NCBI GenBank assembly: GCA_021030915.1
Contig: JAGEMR010000178.1
Location: 1-51,703 of the forward strand
Reading direction: 5' to 3'
Origin: Astrothelium macrocarpum
Taxonomy: Eukaryota; Ascomycota; Dothideomycetes; Trypetheliales; Trypetheliaceae
DNA length: 51,703 bases
The notes beneath the pieces were generated by a model. It made no database searches. It was not told the DNA's origin and was given only the letters and a program-made list of their open reading frames with translations. The position numbers and the translations under genes were made by a program. This document shows, in pieces, positions 1 through 10,326 of this stretch (the stretch's first letter is position 1; each line of letters begins with the position of its first letter).

Positions 1-907
1 GAATTTTATAATTCAATTAAATATATTATATTCAAAATATTCTTTCAGAATTTTATATGAATAAAAATAATATCAATCCAGTCAAATCATTTATGGATTT
101 ATATAAGAATCTTCGATCAATAGATTTTAATAATAATAAAACGGATAAACAGAAATACGCCAAAAAAATTGAAAAATGGATATATCTAGGAATTCAGACT
201 AGATCAGATATTGTCTTTATATTTGAAAGATTGAATCAATATCTCGGAAATCCAATAGATTTTCATATATCAGTATTAAAGAAATTGAATCAATATATTC
301 GATCAAATAAAAATTTCAGAATTACATTTTATAAAGATCATTCAGATATTTTATTTGAATATTCTGATTCAGATTATATCATGAATAAGACAGATAAAAT
401 ATCTATTTTAAAAAACGTATTTATTTTTATTAAAAATCCAATTTCGTGAATAAATAAAAAATAGAAATCGATAATAATATTAATAATGGAAATGGAATAT
501 ATGATAATATATAAATACGCAAAATAATTTTAATGAATTATTCAAATTCTGAAAGATATGAAATGAGAATATCTGATTGAATCTTTTCTTTTGAAATCAA
601 TTATAAAAGAAAATTAAAAATTTATTTTTAATTCATTTATTGGAATAATAATTGAATTTTGAAAGAATAATCAGACCGCATTAATATTGGTGAAAAATGT
701 ATATATTCATGAATGATTAAAATATATTGATATCATTTATTATTATATATAAATATTATAACGAATAAGAAAAATTATTATTGAATTTATTTCCAATTTT
801 GATATAACGGCTGATGGATTCATTAAATTTAAGACTGATTCTAATTTCCAAATATTTATTCAATAATTTGGATTAACAGAATATTGACCTTTAGACCTGA
901 GAGGGAA
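1..907 (+). mobile_element. RIP-degraded Ty1/copia retrotransposon, 3' part of pol
   Basis: The plus strand keeps a single frame (codons starting at positions divisible by 3) that reads as the end of a copia polymerase. It has the RT thumb-like start (NPVKSFMD around 78-98), the typical TRSDIVF...RLNQYLGNP segment, YSDSDY, NPIS, then the RNase H part (MEMEYMIIY) and a late DNQTALILVKN stretch near 667. An uninterrupted stretch of 130 codons spans 57-449. Beyond it the frame is broken mainly by TGA, TAA and TAG at places where family members carry Trp or Gln, which is what C-to-T/G-to-A mutation by RIP produces. The AT content is extreme. The element starts outside the window, so its 5' part is unseen. 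It is certainly non-functional. Assignment to copia rather than gypsy rests on the RT/RNase H motif order at the 3' end next to an LTR. Confidence 0.85.
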
Positions 908-1142
908 TGTTAAGAATATATAGGCTGAGAGGACAATATCCGTTTATTATTCCTGATGAGAATTAATATCAGAAGAAGGATATTTCATTCCCTTCTTTTG
1001 TCTCTTTTTATCTGTATCTATCAATTCATTAATTAACACACCAGCAAACAATACAGTTGGCAGTTCCTTCTACAGTAGCTCTGTGAGCGTTATCCTGAGT
1101 GTCCTTACTTCCACTGTACCATCGAATGACCTGTACTCAACA
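908..1142 (+). repeat. Candidate 3' LTR of the copia relic
   Basis: Directly after a purine-rich tract (about 895-907) the sequence starts TGTTAAGAATATATAGG, a typical copia LTR beginning. Two ends are possible. TTAACA at 1033-1038 mirrors the TGTTAA start and would give a 131-bp LTR. TCAACA at 1137-1142 would give 235 bp and sits exactly where base composition falls back to extreme AT. The part from about 1039 to 1140 has normal composition and looks much less mutated than the coding relic. The partner LTR is outside the window, so the boundary cannot be fixed here. Confidence 0.6.
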
Positions 1143-1785
1143 TAAAATATAAATAATTTTTTTTTTAGAATAAAGAATTTGGATTTTAAAGAAATATTTA
1201 AAAATCAAAAAAAATGATCAGATAAAAAAAAATAATTAGATATATTTAAAAAATATAATGATTCAAAATTTTATAATTTCAAAAAAATTATTTATATTCG
1301 AAAATTAGAATAATAATAAAAAAAGGTAGAAAAATTTCAAATTTAATAAAAAAAAATTCATAAAATTCAATAATAAATTAATAAATAAATGAAAATTGAA
1401 TTATAAATATAATAAAAATATGATTATAAAAAAATTCAATAATAACGGAAGAAAATATAGATTATTTAAAAATAATGAAAATAAAAAATTATTGAATAAT
1501 GAATAATGAATAAATAATTATAAACTGAATTTTGTAAAAATGAATAAAATCAGTCAAATTAATGAAAAATATCTAAAAATATTCGAATTATTATACGGAT
1601 GAATGAGGAGGTTATAAGCGAGATAGAAGTACCTTTTGATCAAATTTATCCGAGAAGGTCAAAACGAATGCCATAACATTTTTTAGATTAAAAAAAATAA
1701 TTCATTCAAAATTTATGAATTTGTGCTATTCATTCATTTAAATAAAATTACATAATTCGATATTGTTATTGAGATAATTGGGTTC
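1143..1785. other. AT-rich, unassigned repeat-like block
   Basis: Very AT-rich sequence with long A and T runs, no open frame of note and no recognisable domain. A short stretch of more normal composition lies at about 1598-1675. It is probably another RIP-degraded repeat or the outer edge of the AT-rich compartment. Composition changes sharply to normal at about 1785-1800. Confidence 0.6.
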
Positions 1786-2298
1786 GAATGCTTGGTGTTG
1801 AGAATTGATTCGAATGTGCGCGACCTAGGGCTGTGCGGGACCTGGGGCGCACTCCTAATAGCATGGTCTGTTGACCGGAACCTGTTGCCGAGCCTGTTGC
1901 CGACTGTAGCCGCTGTCGCCCCCCCAAAGGAGCTACATATTACCTTACCTTCCTACTAGGTTTGTGCGATACTGTTGTGTGACGCTTCGTTACATGCACC
2001 TCGCATCCATAGGTACGTCTCGACTTGACAACATAAATTTCACAGGGCAGCAACCAATCCGCCTCTCCAAACTGGGGGCGCTGTGGATCTCGGTGGCCTT
2101 ATCAGGATGTAGAGGCTGAAGTGGGGGTTCGAGATTGTCGTCCCTGCAACATCTTCGGTTTGATGATCTAAAGGACTTTATTCTTATCTTTTCGAAATTT
2201 ATTTTGGCTGTATTATTCGGTTATATTATACAGCTGAGCATTGACACGCTCAGCAGCGTCAACCTTTGGATTTTACTTCGTCTTTTCCATCCATATCG
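1786..2298. other. Boundary region upstream of the thioesterase gene
   Basis: Normal-composition DNA between the AT-rich block and the first gene. It contains a short tandem duplication, CCTGTTGCCGA repeated with a 12-bp period at 1881-1904. No gene is recognised. The last few hundred bases presumably hold the promoter of the thioesterase gene. Confidence 0.5.
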
Positions 2299-3081
2299 AT
2301 GGCAATGGCGATCGCAGACAGGGACAAAGCACTGGCAAAAGCTCACGCCTCACTTGAAGCTTTCAAAGAATACTACTCGATGAGGAATGGCAAGCCGGTT
2401 AGCATGTAGAATCAAGCTAGACCATCTTGCATTCACTAAACTGTTGAATATCTAGCAATTTGATATCGATATCATGCGCCGAGCCAAACTTGTGGACGCT
2501 TCAATGGCAGGGACAGCAACTTTTGAAATACAGCTCGGAGATGAATATTCGAACAGCAACGGTAGGTTCGCCTCAACGATTGCCCTTGCTGCTCTTTTCA
2601 TCCATACTTGAAACAACATTGAATCTGGCTCAGGATCTCTGCATGGAGCTGCCGTTGCATTACTCTTCGGTAAAACAACACACCCTGGGGCAATCTCTTC
2701 AGACTCATGATTGTTGAACCAACAGACGTGTTTACATCTACATCTTTTGCTCCACTATTACTCGATCCAAGTGCGGCTGGGTAAGCCTGGCAGAATTCCA
2801 GTCCCCACAGCTACATGACTCTTGTGCGTGCTAAAACTTACATTAGAGGACATGCTCGTGGTCCGCCAGGAGGAGTGACGCGAGCGTTGAATCTAACCTA
2901 TCTTCGTCCCCTTGTACTACCTGCGACAGTCAAGGCCCATTGTGAAGTTGTTCAGCATGGACGCTCGGCCAGTTTGGCGAAAGGCACAATCATGTCTTTA
3001 GATGGCAAAAAACTCTTTGCGACTTGTGAACACCACAAGATACAGCCTGTTGTACCTCCCCAAACAAGTTCAAAGATGTAA
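2299..3081 (+). CDS. Thioesterase superfamily (PaaI/hotdog) protein
   Basis: Predicted 176-residue acyl-CoA thioesterase-like protein of the hotdog fold, which would hydrolyse acyl-CoA thioesters. Exons are 2299-2397, 2456-2561, 2634-2669, 2726-2780 and 2847-3081. All introns are GT-AG, 58-72 nt long, and every junction keeps frame. The hotdog helix motif SLHGAAVALLFDVFTS (about residues 70-85) is assembled across two introns. It is followed by GGVTRALNLTYLRPL and a C-terminal strand region (AHCEVVQHGRSASLAKG), in the order seen in PaaI/ACOT13-like enzymes. The usual LHGG reads LHGA here, with the following Asp retained. The start chosen is the first ATG in frame; a second ATG lies two codons later. 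Substrate and location are unknown, and no targeting signal is obvious. This is the first gene next to the AT-rich block. Confidence 0.85.
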
Positions 3082-3671
3082 GAACACCCAAACAATAAAA
3101 GAGTTGTAAGATTTGCGGAGAACGCCAGTGACTGGCACGAAAAGCATCCCCACGAATCATGACTGCCGTGTTCATATTCTTGTGGTTGGCATTGTAATGC
3201 GAAGGAACCAAGACCGGTCTTGGCCAAGAGTCACAAATGGTCATGCATTATTAGTTGGCGTATGCGTAGAGGCTTGTTTGTCGGTCGATTGTCTATGCAG
3301 AGTGGGCGGCTCTATGTGAATGGTTCACGTTGAGGCTGTAAATTAATAATGGCTTGATGCCCATTAGTAACAATTCCTGATCCCTACTCGGTTTCGAAGG
3401 ACATGCTTCACACCCTAACTTTGAATGATGCAGAAGTCTAATAGATATCAATATCCTTCCAATGCCCTTAGACTTTCCCAATCCCAATGTTCGGCCGAAA
3501 TTCCCAAAACACCATGCTGTCTTCATGAAGCCTGTCATACGGGCACAAAGCCAATACAATAAAATTCTCCCGCCTTCCAGTGAAAGTTGATGAATGCCAT
3601 ACAGCACCAATCGCAAATCCAGACACGTGCATCTTTCCCGTTGTCAGTAGCCCTCAAAAGACCGTCGAATT
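3082..3671. other. Convergent intergenic region
   Basis: About 590 bp between the 3' ends of two convergent genes. It should contain both terminator/polyadenylation regions. Open frames here have no codon bias or recognisable motifs, and I see nothing else. Confidence 0.5.
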
Positions 3672-4490
3672 TCATTCCTCAACATCCATATCCTCAACAG
3701 GCCTTAGAAATTCTGCTTCAGGAAAGTCATCCACTAGCATGATCCCTCCTCCCCCCAGCCCTATAGTCCCTCCTGACTTTCTCGCCACTTGCTGCCTGCT
3801 CCTCAGTCCCGCATTGAACGGACTCCTTCCCCTACTCATTGGCATTCTCGGCCTCCCATTCTTCAACGCCAAGTTCATCGGCTCTTCGTCCGAGTCCTGT
3901 CCATTTTCCTCTACCCCCAGCGCCTCATCCAACAACTCGTCATCGTAACCCTCATCCCTCTCCCTCTTCCTTTCATTCCGTCCCCTTCCTCCTGCAACCC
4001 GTTCACTTGTCGTGCTCGCTTGGCTCTCCTGGCTCGAAAATACCAGACTCGGCACCGACAATTGTGACGACGACTGCACGCCATACCCACCGACGCGGTG
4101 GATACCACAAAACGGCTCGAGCTCTCTTCTTGCCTCTGACAGTTCTGGCGCTGAGGCTGGTGGTGGTTGTCGCCCTGCACCTGAATTCGAGTAGTCCATA
4201 TTTTCGTAGTCACTCGTGTCGAGTCCCAGCGTTTTGTGTGTCTTGTATCCTTCTGGGACGGACTTGCGGACCCTCAGACCGACATGGAGGAGGGAGGCCT
4301 GAATTGAGGGAGGCTGGGTGGGGAAACCCTCGGATGGAGTTCGAGTGGACGGTTCGGGGGCGGACGCGGACGGGAATAGTGAAGGGGGTCGGTCTGATGA
4401 CGATTGGCGGGAGACAAAGGCGTCGAGTGTTTTTTGTGACGAGGGCTGGAAGGGGCGTTTGCGTCGGGACGTGGTGGGTGGCATTTTCAT
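3672..4490 (-). CDS. Spd1/Dif1-like ribonucleotide reductase inhibitor domain protein
   Basis: Intronless 272-residue, mostly disordered, Ser/Pro-rich protein. The only conserved-looking block is at residues 66-85 (SLLHVGLRVRKSVPEGYKT). It resembles the short basic motif shared by fungal ribonucleotide reductase regulators such as S. pombe Spd1 and S. cerevisiae Dif1, which act by binding or relocating the small subunit of the enzyme. A PIP-box-like sequence QKTLDAFV lies at residues 19-26, preceded by basic residues. Spd1 is degraded on chromatin-bound PCNA by CRL4-Cdt2, so the combination is suggestive. An acidic stretch follows at about 180-205 and a Gly-rich stretch near 240. Translation starts at the ATG at 4490 (MKMPPTT), with another ATG two codons downstream. 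The family call rests on one short motif and is moderate. Confidence 0.6.
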   Translation of the reverse strand: MKMPPTTSRRKRPFQPSSQKTLDAFVSRQSSSDRPPSLFPSASAPEPSTRTPSEGFPTQPPSIQASLLHVGLRVRKSVPEGYKTHKTLGLDTSDYENMDYSNSGAGRQPPPASAPELSEARRELEPFCGIHRVGGYGVQSSSQLSVPSLVFSSQESQASTTSERVAGGRGRNERKRERDEGYDDELLDEALGVEENGQDSDEEPMNLALKNGRPRMPMSRGRSPFNAGLRSRQQVARKSGGTIGLGGGGIMLVDDFPEAEFLRPVEDMDVEE

Positions 4491-4947
4491 CAAGGGAGTA
4501 TCATAGGTTCCAATTGATTGGCAAGACGAAGTTGAAAGTGTTTACAATCCTTATTGGGTCCAATACAAAAAGACGAGTCGATATTGGTTAGGTGCGGAAA
4601 GAGCCATGCTTGGTAACCGCTGACGTGCACGCGTACGGGGAAAACGCGAGGTTGGCGCGCTAAATTTGGCAGGCGTAGAGAGGCTTTCCACATGAAGAGC
4701 TGCTTGCTTCAGATGATTACTGTATTTCTTGAGATCTATCTGATGAAGTCCTTGTCGTCAAAAATCCCTGATTAATTCTCTAGCATTATTTCTTGCTCTA
4801 ACAACAAATTCTGGCTCATTTTGAGAGCACAAAATCTGGATAAATCACTGCTAATGCCCGTCGTGAATGCAATTCAATGCAAGTCTATCAGCAGTAAGAA
4901 ATGATGTCCAGAAGACCGAAAATCGTTCACCACGTCATTTGCATCGC
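4491..4947. other. Intergenic region
   Basis: About 457 bp between the start of the ribonucleotide reductase regulator gene and the 3' end of the FAD monooxygenase gene, both on the minus strand. It should hold the promoter of the former and the terminator of the latter. No gene is seen. Confidence 0.5.
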
Positions 4948-6559
4948 TTAGGCTTTCACCGAATTTTGTCCACCGTTAGCTTTGCTCTCTTCCAAGTTTG
5001 ATTTCTGGAGCCCCTGCTTCATCATGGGACTGTGCATTAGCTGGTCCCAATCCAGAAACATCAGGGCCTGCTTTCTAGAACCAATCACTTCGTCGGCTCC
5101 ACGCCGAACAACTTCTTGGCTGTATCTCTCGATAGGCGCCGCAAGATTGCCTTGGTTGGCATAAGACCTGATTGCAGTGACAAGATTGGCCACATCGCAT
5201 ATTGCGTGGTTCATTCCTTGTCCTCGGTGAGGAGTCATAGGATGAGCTGCATCGCCAGCCAAAGTGCAACGTCCGCCGTGGGTATCCCAAGGAATTGATA
5301 CCCAATAACTGATTTGGTCGTACGAAATTTTGGTGTCTTCTGGCATCCATAGATTTGCAGATCGAAAAGGTTCACAAAGTGACGACGCTTTCTGTTTGAC
5401 TTGAGCTAAACGAGCTGCGTTCCCCATTGATGGATCACGAGAACCCATCCATGATGTCACAATCTGAAAGCGCCATGTTTCGGGCTTATGTGGATCAGGG
5501 ACGTCTTGGACTGAATAAGACGAGAAAACAAGGTCAATCTGAATTCTGTTGAACCGACCAAGCCACGATTGAACAATTAAACTTACTGGAAATAAAGCAA
5601 AAAGCGTCTGGATGACACACCATACTGAAAATTGGATGCGCACTCCTGACAAACTTTGCCTTTTCTGCATCCCCATATACAATGGCGGCATTTGAATGAA
5701 CAAGTTCAAGCGGCGTCACTTTGGCCTTCTCTTCCCCGAGTAAGAGATCTCTGACCTTTGAACGTGGCCCATCGCAGCCCACGATTAGGGTAGCTGTAAC
5801 TTCTTTGCCATTTTCGAATTCTGCCGTCACATCGTTACTGCCATACCTAATGCCAGATAGACTGTAACCATACTGCACGACACTGCGTCTCAATCCTCCT
5901 GTATATGCTCTAAGAAGGAATGACTTACCTGGACCTCCACTTCCTGGGCAAGCAATGCTCTGAATTTCCGTCTCGAGACTCGCCTGATTTCGCCCTGGAT
6001 TGGTATAGCTGCCAAAACATTCCCTGTCAAACCATTGAAAACTTTCATGACATCGCCTTCTTGGGCTTCCGCAAAGGGATCATTCTGTGCCTCTTTCAGG
6101 CGAGCCCAAAGCTCGGGCGACAGGAGGGCTTCCAATTGAGGAAGGGACCAGTGAAGTCCCATGCTCCATTCACGAGGGCGATACGTGGATCCGGAAGGTT
6201 CCGCATCATAGATGGAATATGCGATGCCGGCCTGGGACGGCGGTGAGTATGGATTGGTCAAAGTTGTCGAGAAACGTTGCACCTATCCAAACGACTGGGA
6301 GGCTCAATGCTAAAGGAGTGGGGACGGCAAGCTCCGAGAAAAAGAAAGAACATGGAAAAAGGAAAGGTGATTTTAGAAACACATGATACGAAGCAACTAA
6401 CAGCTCGTGTACCTTCTGCAAGCCATGTGCCAACAGCAATCCTGTACATCCTGTCACAAGAACCAGCTCGTCAGCAACGGCCCGATACACTGGATGCTCG
6501 GCCCCAAAGCATTTACCTGCACCAATAATCAATACATGGATGTCCTGATTTGCCATCAT
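4948..6559 (-). CDS. FAD-dependent monooxygenase (salicylate hydroxylase/PHBH type)
   Basis: Predicted 410-residue flavoprotein hydroxylase with exons 6559-6517, 6450-6413, 6231-5929, 5872-5587 and 5510-4948, all joined in frame. The Rossmann GxGxxG (GAGCTG, residues 13-18) is split by intron 1. The beta-alpha-beta unit ends at IYDAE (Glu38), which binds the adenosine ribose. The DG motif is at CDGPRS (Asp162-Gly163). The GD motif is at LAGDAAHPMTPHRGQGMNHA (about 308-325), which contacts FAD ribityl and NAD(P)H. This is the class A aromatic hydroxylase arrangement. The substrate cannot be deduced, and no membrane anchor is visible at the C-terminus. Intron 2 is long (181 nt) for this window. 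Two adjacent ATG codons open the frame; the first is used. It is divergent from the SAM methyltransferase gene, with 1.1 kb between them. Confidence 0.85.
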
Positions 6560-7675
6560 GTCTTCCCGGAACGCCCAGTAGCGGCTGACGTCCGCGTATG
6601 TGCCACTTTGTAAGGGCAATGAAAGAGTTCGCAACAAGGCAGGGCTAGCGAATGCAATCTGTGAGGCTTAGATAAGTAGAGAAAGACCGAAAGGAAGAAT
6701 GCCAGACCGGCTAGGATTCATTGCATCTGGGCTAAACGAAACAAACTTTAGTGACATATTGGTGGCGACTATCCCAAGAAGGTTTCTAGCTTGCGCAAGA
6801 AGTGAAAGCGGCGGTACTTGACGGACCACGAAAGCGGCACGGCAGGTGTTGAGTAGCGTCTCTCGCGGAGGAAAGGCACATGGCACCCCAGCGGTGTCAA
6901 GTACCTGTTGGGAGTCGGCGGGCTTAGGCAGATAAGTATTTACTGGTTCACATTGGAGCATGATTTTAGCTGCATGGTGATTGGATCCTTTTTTTTGTTC
7001 TGACTGCAGTCCCACAATGTAAAGATATAACTTGGGTATCCGCTACACCAAACAAGGCTAGTGATAAGACGACACTCTTCACCACTAGGACGATGACAGC
7101 GACGGAGTGCTGAATACCTGGTCGGAGACGGCATGAGCTGCTAAGAAGGGCAAAGTGGCCGCGATGAAGAATGGAGTCGATTTATCGGGCCGTGGAAGCC
7201 ATGCTATCGATTACTTTTAGCAGCATGCAGAGCATCATCTTCCAAGCGAGGCCACCAAGCTGAGCGGGAAAAGTTATTGAATCACGACCGAGTTCGCCGT
7301 TGGTTGCACCAACAATCGTGATGGAGCGGGCTGTTAGTGTTGCTCGCGCGTGAGGGTTGCACGGAGAAGGATTCCAAGGCCATCATGGCCATGCAAGCAA
7401 CAAATGAGAAGCATGGAGCGGTGCGTTCAACCGAGCAAGCCACAGAGGCCCAAGTCGGGTTGCAAGGCGTGGATAAGAGGGGATACGTTAGCCGATAAAC
7501 CCTTCACCTCGTGGCGTGCCCTGCATAGCGACTTTAAAGCGTCGAAGGGGGTGCTACCATGCCGAGGCGTCGCCAACAATTTCGAGCCGCACCTTTGACT
7601 GTTCTTCAGAGCTGACGCTGCCCTTTCTCACGCCTCATGTTGAGCGACGACCGGATTACCACGACTCCCTAAGTC
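6560..7675. other. Divergent promoter region, monooxygenase/methyltransferase
   Basis: About 1.1 kb between divergent starts. Several short open frames exist on both strands but none has domain-like sequence or sensible splice context. It presumably contains both promoters. Confidence 0.5.
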
Positions 7676-9285
7676 ATGGCTGAGCAGGTCCAGCCGGGTC
7701 ACCCCAGCGCTGATCCCCCACAATCTGCATCTCCACGCGATGTCGCCGATCGTGAGGTTGGCCAGCCCGACGCCGAACGAGCTGATCACCTCTCCCCGGA
7801 CTACATGAGTATCGATGATTTGGATGCCGGTTATGAGTCTGGGTTCGTGGATAACAGCTCGATTGGTGACAGCGCTGTCGACCTTCCCGACGATGTGCGT
7901 TCTCGTGGACAAGGCCCCATGTAGAAGCCGAATGCTAATTCAGCCCTAAATGTAGGACTCGAGGTTTTCGGATCTAGGAAAGGACAGTTATGCGTATGTC
8001 GACTTTCATCACCACCAGTGACTGAGTTCGTACCTAGCCAGAGTCATTCCATCCGCACTGCTATCGCCTCTATCATTCACTAATCGTCTCATCCTCACAA
8101 CCAAGCCACATCTATAAAACATCACACTAACAACCCCCCAGCTCCAGCTTCCTCAGTAGCATTCTCAGCGAAGCCGAAAACTACTACTGGGACAATGGCC
8201 GCCGCTACCACGCCCACGGCGGCGGTCGCTATCTCCTCCCCAACGACGAGGTAAACCCCATCCCGTCCCTTTCCACACCTCTCCATCCCATCCCAAATTC
8301 CCTCCAACCCGCTTCCTAACACCCCCATCCTCCGCAGACCGAACTCGACCGCGAAGACATGAAACACCACGAAATGATGCTCCTCACCTCCGGCCGCCTG
8401 CACTTCTCCCCACTCCCGGCCTCGCCCCAAAAGATCCTCGACCTCGGCACGGGCACGGGCATCTGGGCCATGGAGATGGCGGACCAGTACCCGAGCGCCG
8501 ACGTGATCGGCACGGACATCTCGCCGGTGCAGCCGAAGTGGGTGCCCCCCAATCTCTCCTTCGAGGTCGACGATCTCGAGCTCGAGTGGCTGTTCCGCCC
8601 GGACAGCTTCGACCTCGTCAACGTGCGCTTCATGTTCCTCGCCGTGCGCGACTTCCCCGCCATGCTCGCCCAGGCGCAGCGCACGCTCAAGCCGGGGGGG
8701 TGGATCGAGCTGACGGAGCTCGCGCTGCAGCCCGTCGCCATGGGCGCGCAGGACTTGGGCGGTAGGCAGCCCGAGGTGGTGTTTCGGTGGTTGGCGCTGT
8801 TGAAGGAGGGCGCGGAGAAGAGGGGGTATGATTATCATGTTCAGCGCCGCTTTCGTAGCATGTTGGAGGAGGCGGGGTTTGAGGATATCAGGGAGGAGGT
8901 GCTGGAGGTGCCGTGGGGGCCGTGGATGCGGGATAAGCGGTTACGGGCGGTGGGGTTCTGGCATATGCGTATGTCTTTTCTTTCGTGTTCTTGAGTTGAG
9001 TGAGCCGGTGTGGCTGAATGTGCTAACTATGGGTTACCAGAACAATTAATGGAGGGCTTGCAAGGGATTACAATGCACACCTTGGCGAAAGGGCTGGGAT
9101 GGTCGCCTCCTGAGGTCGAGCTCTTCCTGGTCGATCTTAGAAAGGAAATTACGGATTTGTCGTTTAAACTATTAGATCATTGGTACGTCCCTTCTATTTC
9201 CTTGGCTGCAATATCTCTCATTGTGGGAGCTGACGTGAAGTCGGAACACAGTCATGTTGTCTACGGAAGGAAACCGCTAAAGTGA
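7676..9285 (+). CDS. LaeA-like SAM-dependent methyltransferase
   Basis: Predicted 390-residue class I methyltransferase of the large fungal family that includes LaeA and TAM domain proteins. Exons are 7676-7894, 7956-7993, 8142-8250, 8338-8968, 9041-9182 and 9252-9285. The acidic N-terminus is followed by the family block ENYYWDNGRRYHAH...YLLPNDE. SAM motif I is ILDLGTGTGIWAMEMADQYP (residues 155-174, with DLGTGTG at 157-163). Next come the acidic GTDISPVQP and the FDLVNVRFMF and LKPGGWIELTE segments. The C-terminus HVVYGRKP is typical and fixes the last splice (TG at 9182 joined to 9252). It could methylate a small molecule or act as a regulator; the sequence does not decide. The coding strand of exon 4 is strongly GC-rich. 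Confidence 0.85.
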
Positions 9286-10326
9286 TGTATTTGATACCAT
9301 CGTTTGGATAGAAGAGGAAAAGTTGACTGTACGATTACGATCATGTGGCAAGTCAGCGCCGATGTTTCATGCAGTATGGAGGGTCCCTTCAGGATATCAT
9401 CAGTCTCGTGAGCGTTCCAAGCCTCGTTTCCCGGAGCATTAGGAGGGTTTAGTTTTAACATATGCTGTACCTATTGTACGCCATTACGGTGGCACTCTGA
9501 AGAATCGGTAGAACAATCTTATCTTTATCACAGTAGAACAGTATAAAGTGCTTGAAAGGTGTTTCGGATTTCATCTATAAAGTTCCCTCTGCTTTCGTCC
9601 GCGCACACACCTCCATTTGCTTCCACAGGGATTTCAACAAGCCTTCCATGCATGTTGGATGCTGTCTGATCATCTGATTAAAGGGAGATATCGACGTCCG
9701 AGAACTCTAAGTATAATACAAGGGTGCAAAGGTAATTAACTGGGCTTTCTTTTCCGTGCTAATGTGGGCCGGTGCTGTGGGTGCAACGAGTAGGTGGCGT
9801 GAACGTGATGAACGGGTCGGACAAGGATTCGCAAAAAGGGGTTTCCGGGGCGGGGGTCGCAATCTTTGTGGACGTACGGTCGTCTGCCTACACTTCCATG
9901 GCCGAATCTGCTCTGCGCCACCTGCTCCAGCGGTAACCTTGTACAGAGAACTTGTAAGCAATCTAGCAATCAATGGTTGTTCAACTGGAGTTACAATGTA
10001 ATTGCATGGCGGAGCTCGTCGTAACGGGCCAGATATCGTCCATGTTTGAGGAGACGGGCCTGATAGGATAAGGGAGGAGGTTCGGGTCCGCAAAGACGTG
10101 GATTGCGTATCTGCCACTCATTGGTTGAGATTGCCGCCGAAGCAAGTCCATCTTGGCTGATGCATAGGTATGCAATGCCATGACTATTACCTGCACCGGA
10201 GCGATCCAAAGAGCAATTCAGCAGTTGGGGGGATTCTTCTGTGTTGATGGGGAGGATCGGGCACAAAAAGTCTCGGAGATGACTAAGACATTTGTGTTCC
10301 TTGTCCCCCAGCTTTATAGAGAGTGA
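9286..10326. other. Convergent intergenic region, about 1 kb
   Basis: Lies between the 3' ends of the methyltransferase and KAP95 genes. Short open frames occur on both strands (for example 9707-10117 minus) but have no recognisable motif or protein-like composition. I see nothing I can support as a gene. Confidence 0.45.

Noticed and set aside
1200..1225. ATCAGATAA in the left AT-rich block as a GATA regulatory site
   Set aside because: It lies in a degraded repeat with no gene to control; such sequence is expected by chance at this base composition.
1775..1800. GGTTCGAATGC looked like a tRNA B box
   Set aside because: No A box or foldable cloverleaf around it; it sits at the edge of the AT-rich block.
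2135..2383. Hydrophobic open frame on the plus strand just upstream of the thioesterase
   Set aside because: It starts only with TTG and overlaps the true first exon of the thioesterase in another frame.
9707..10266. Overlapping frames on the minus strand as a possible gene downstream of KAP95
   Set aside because: No ATG-to-stop model with splice sites or protein-like sequence; TTG starts only or chance frames.
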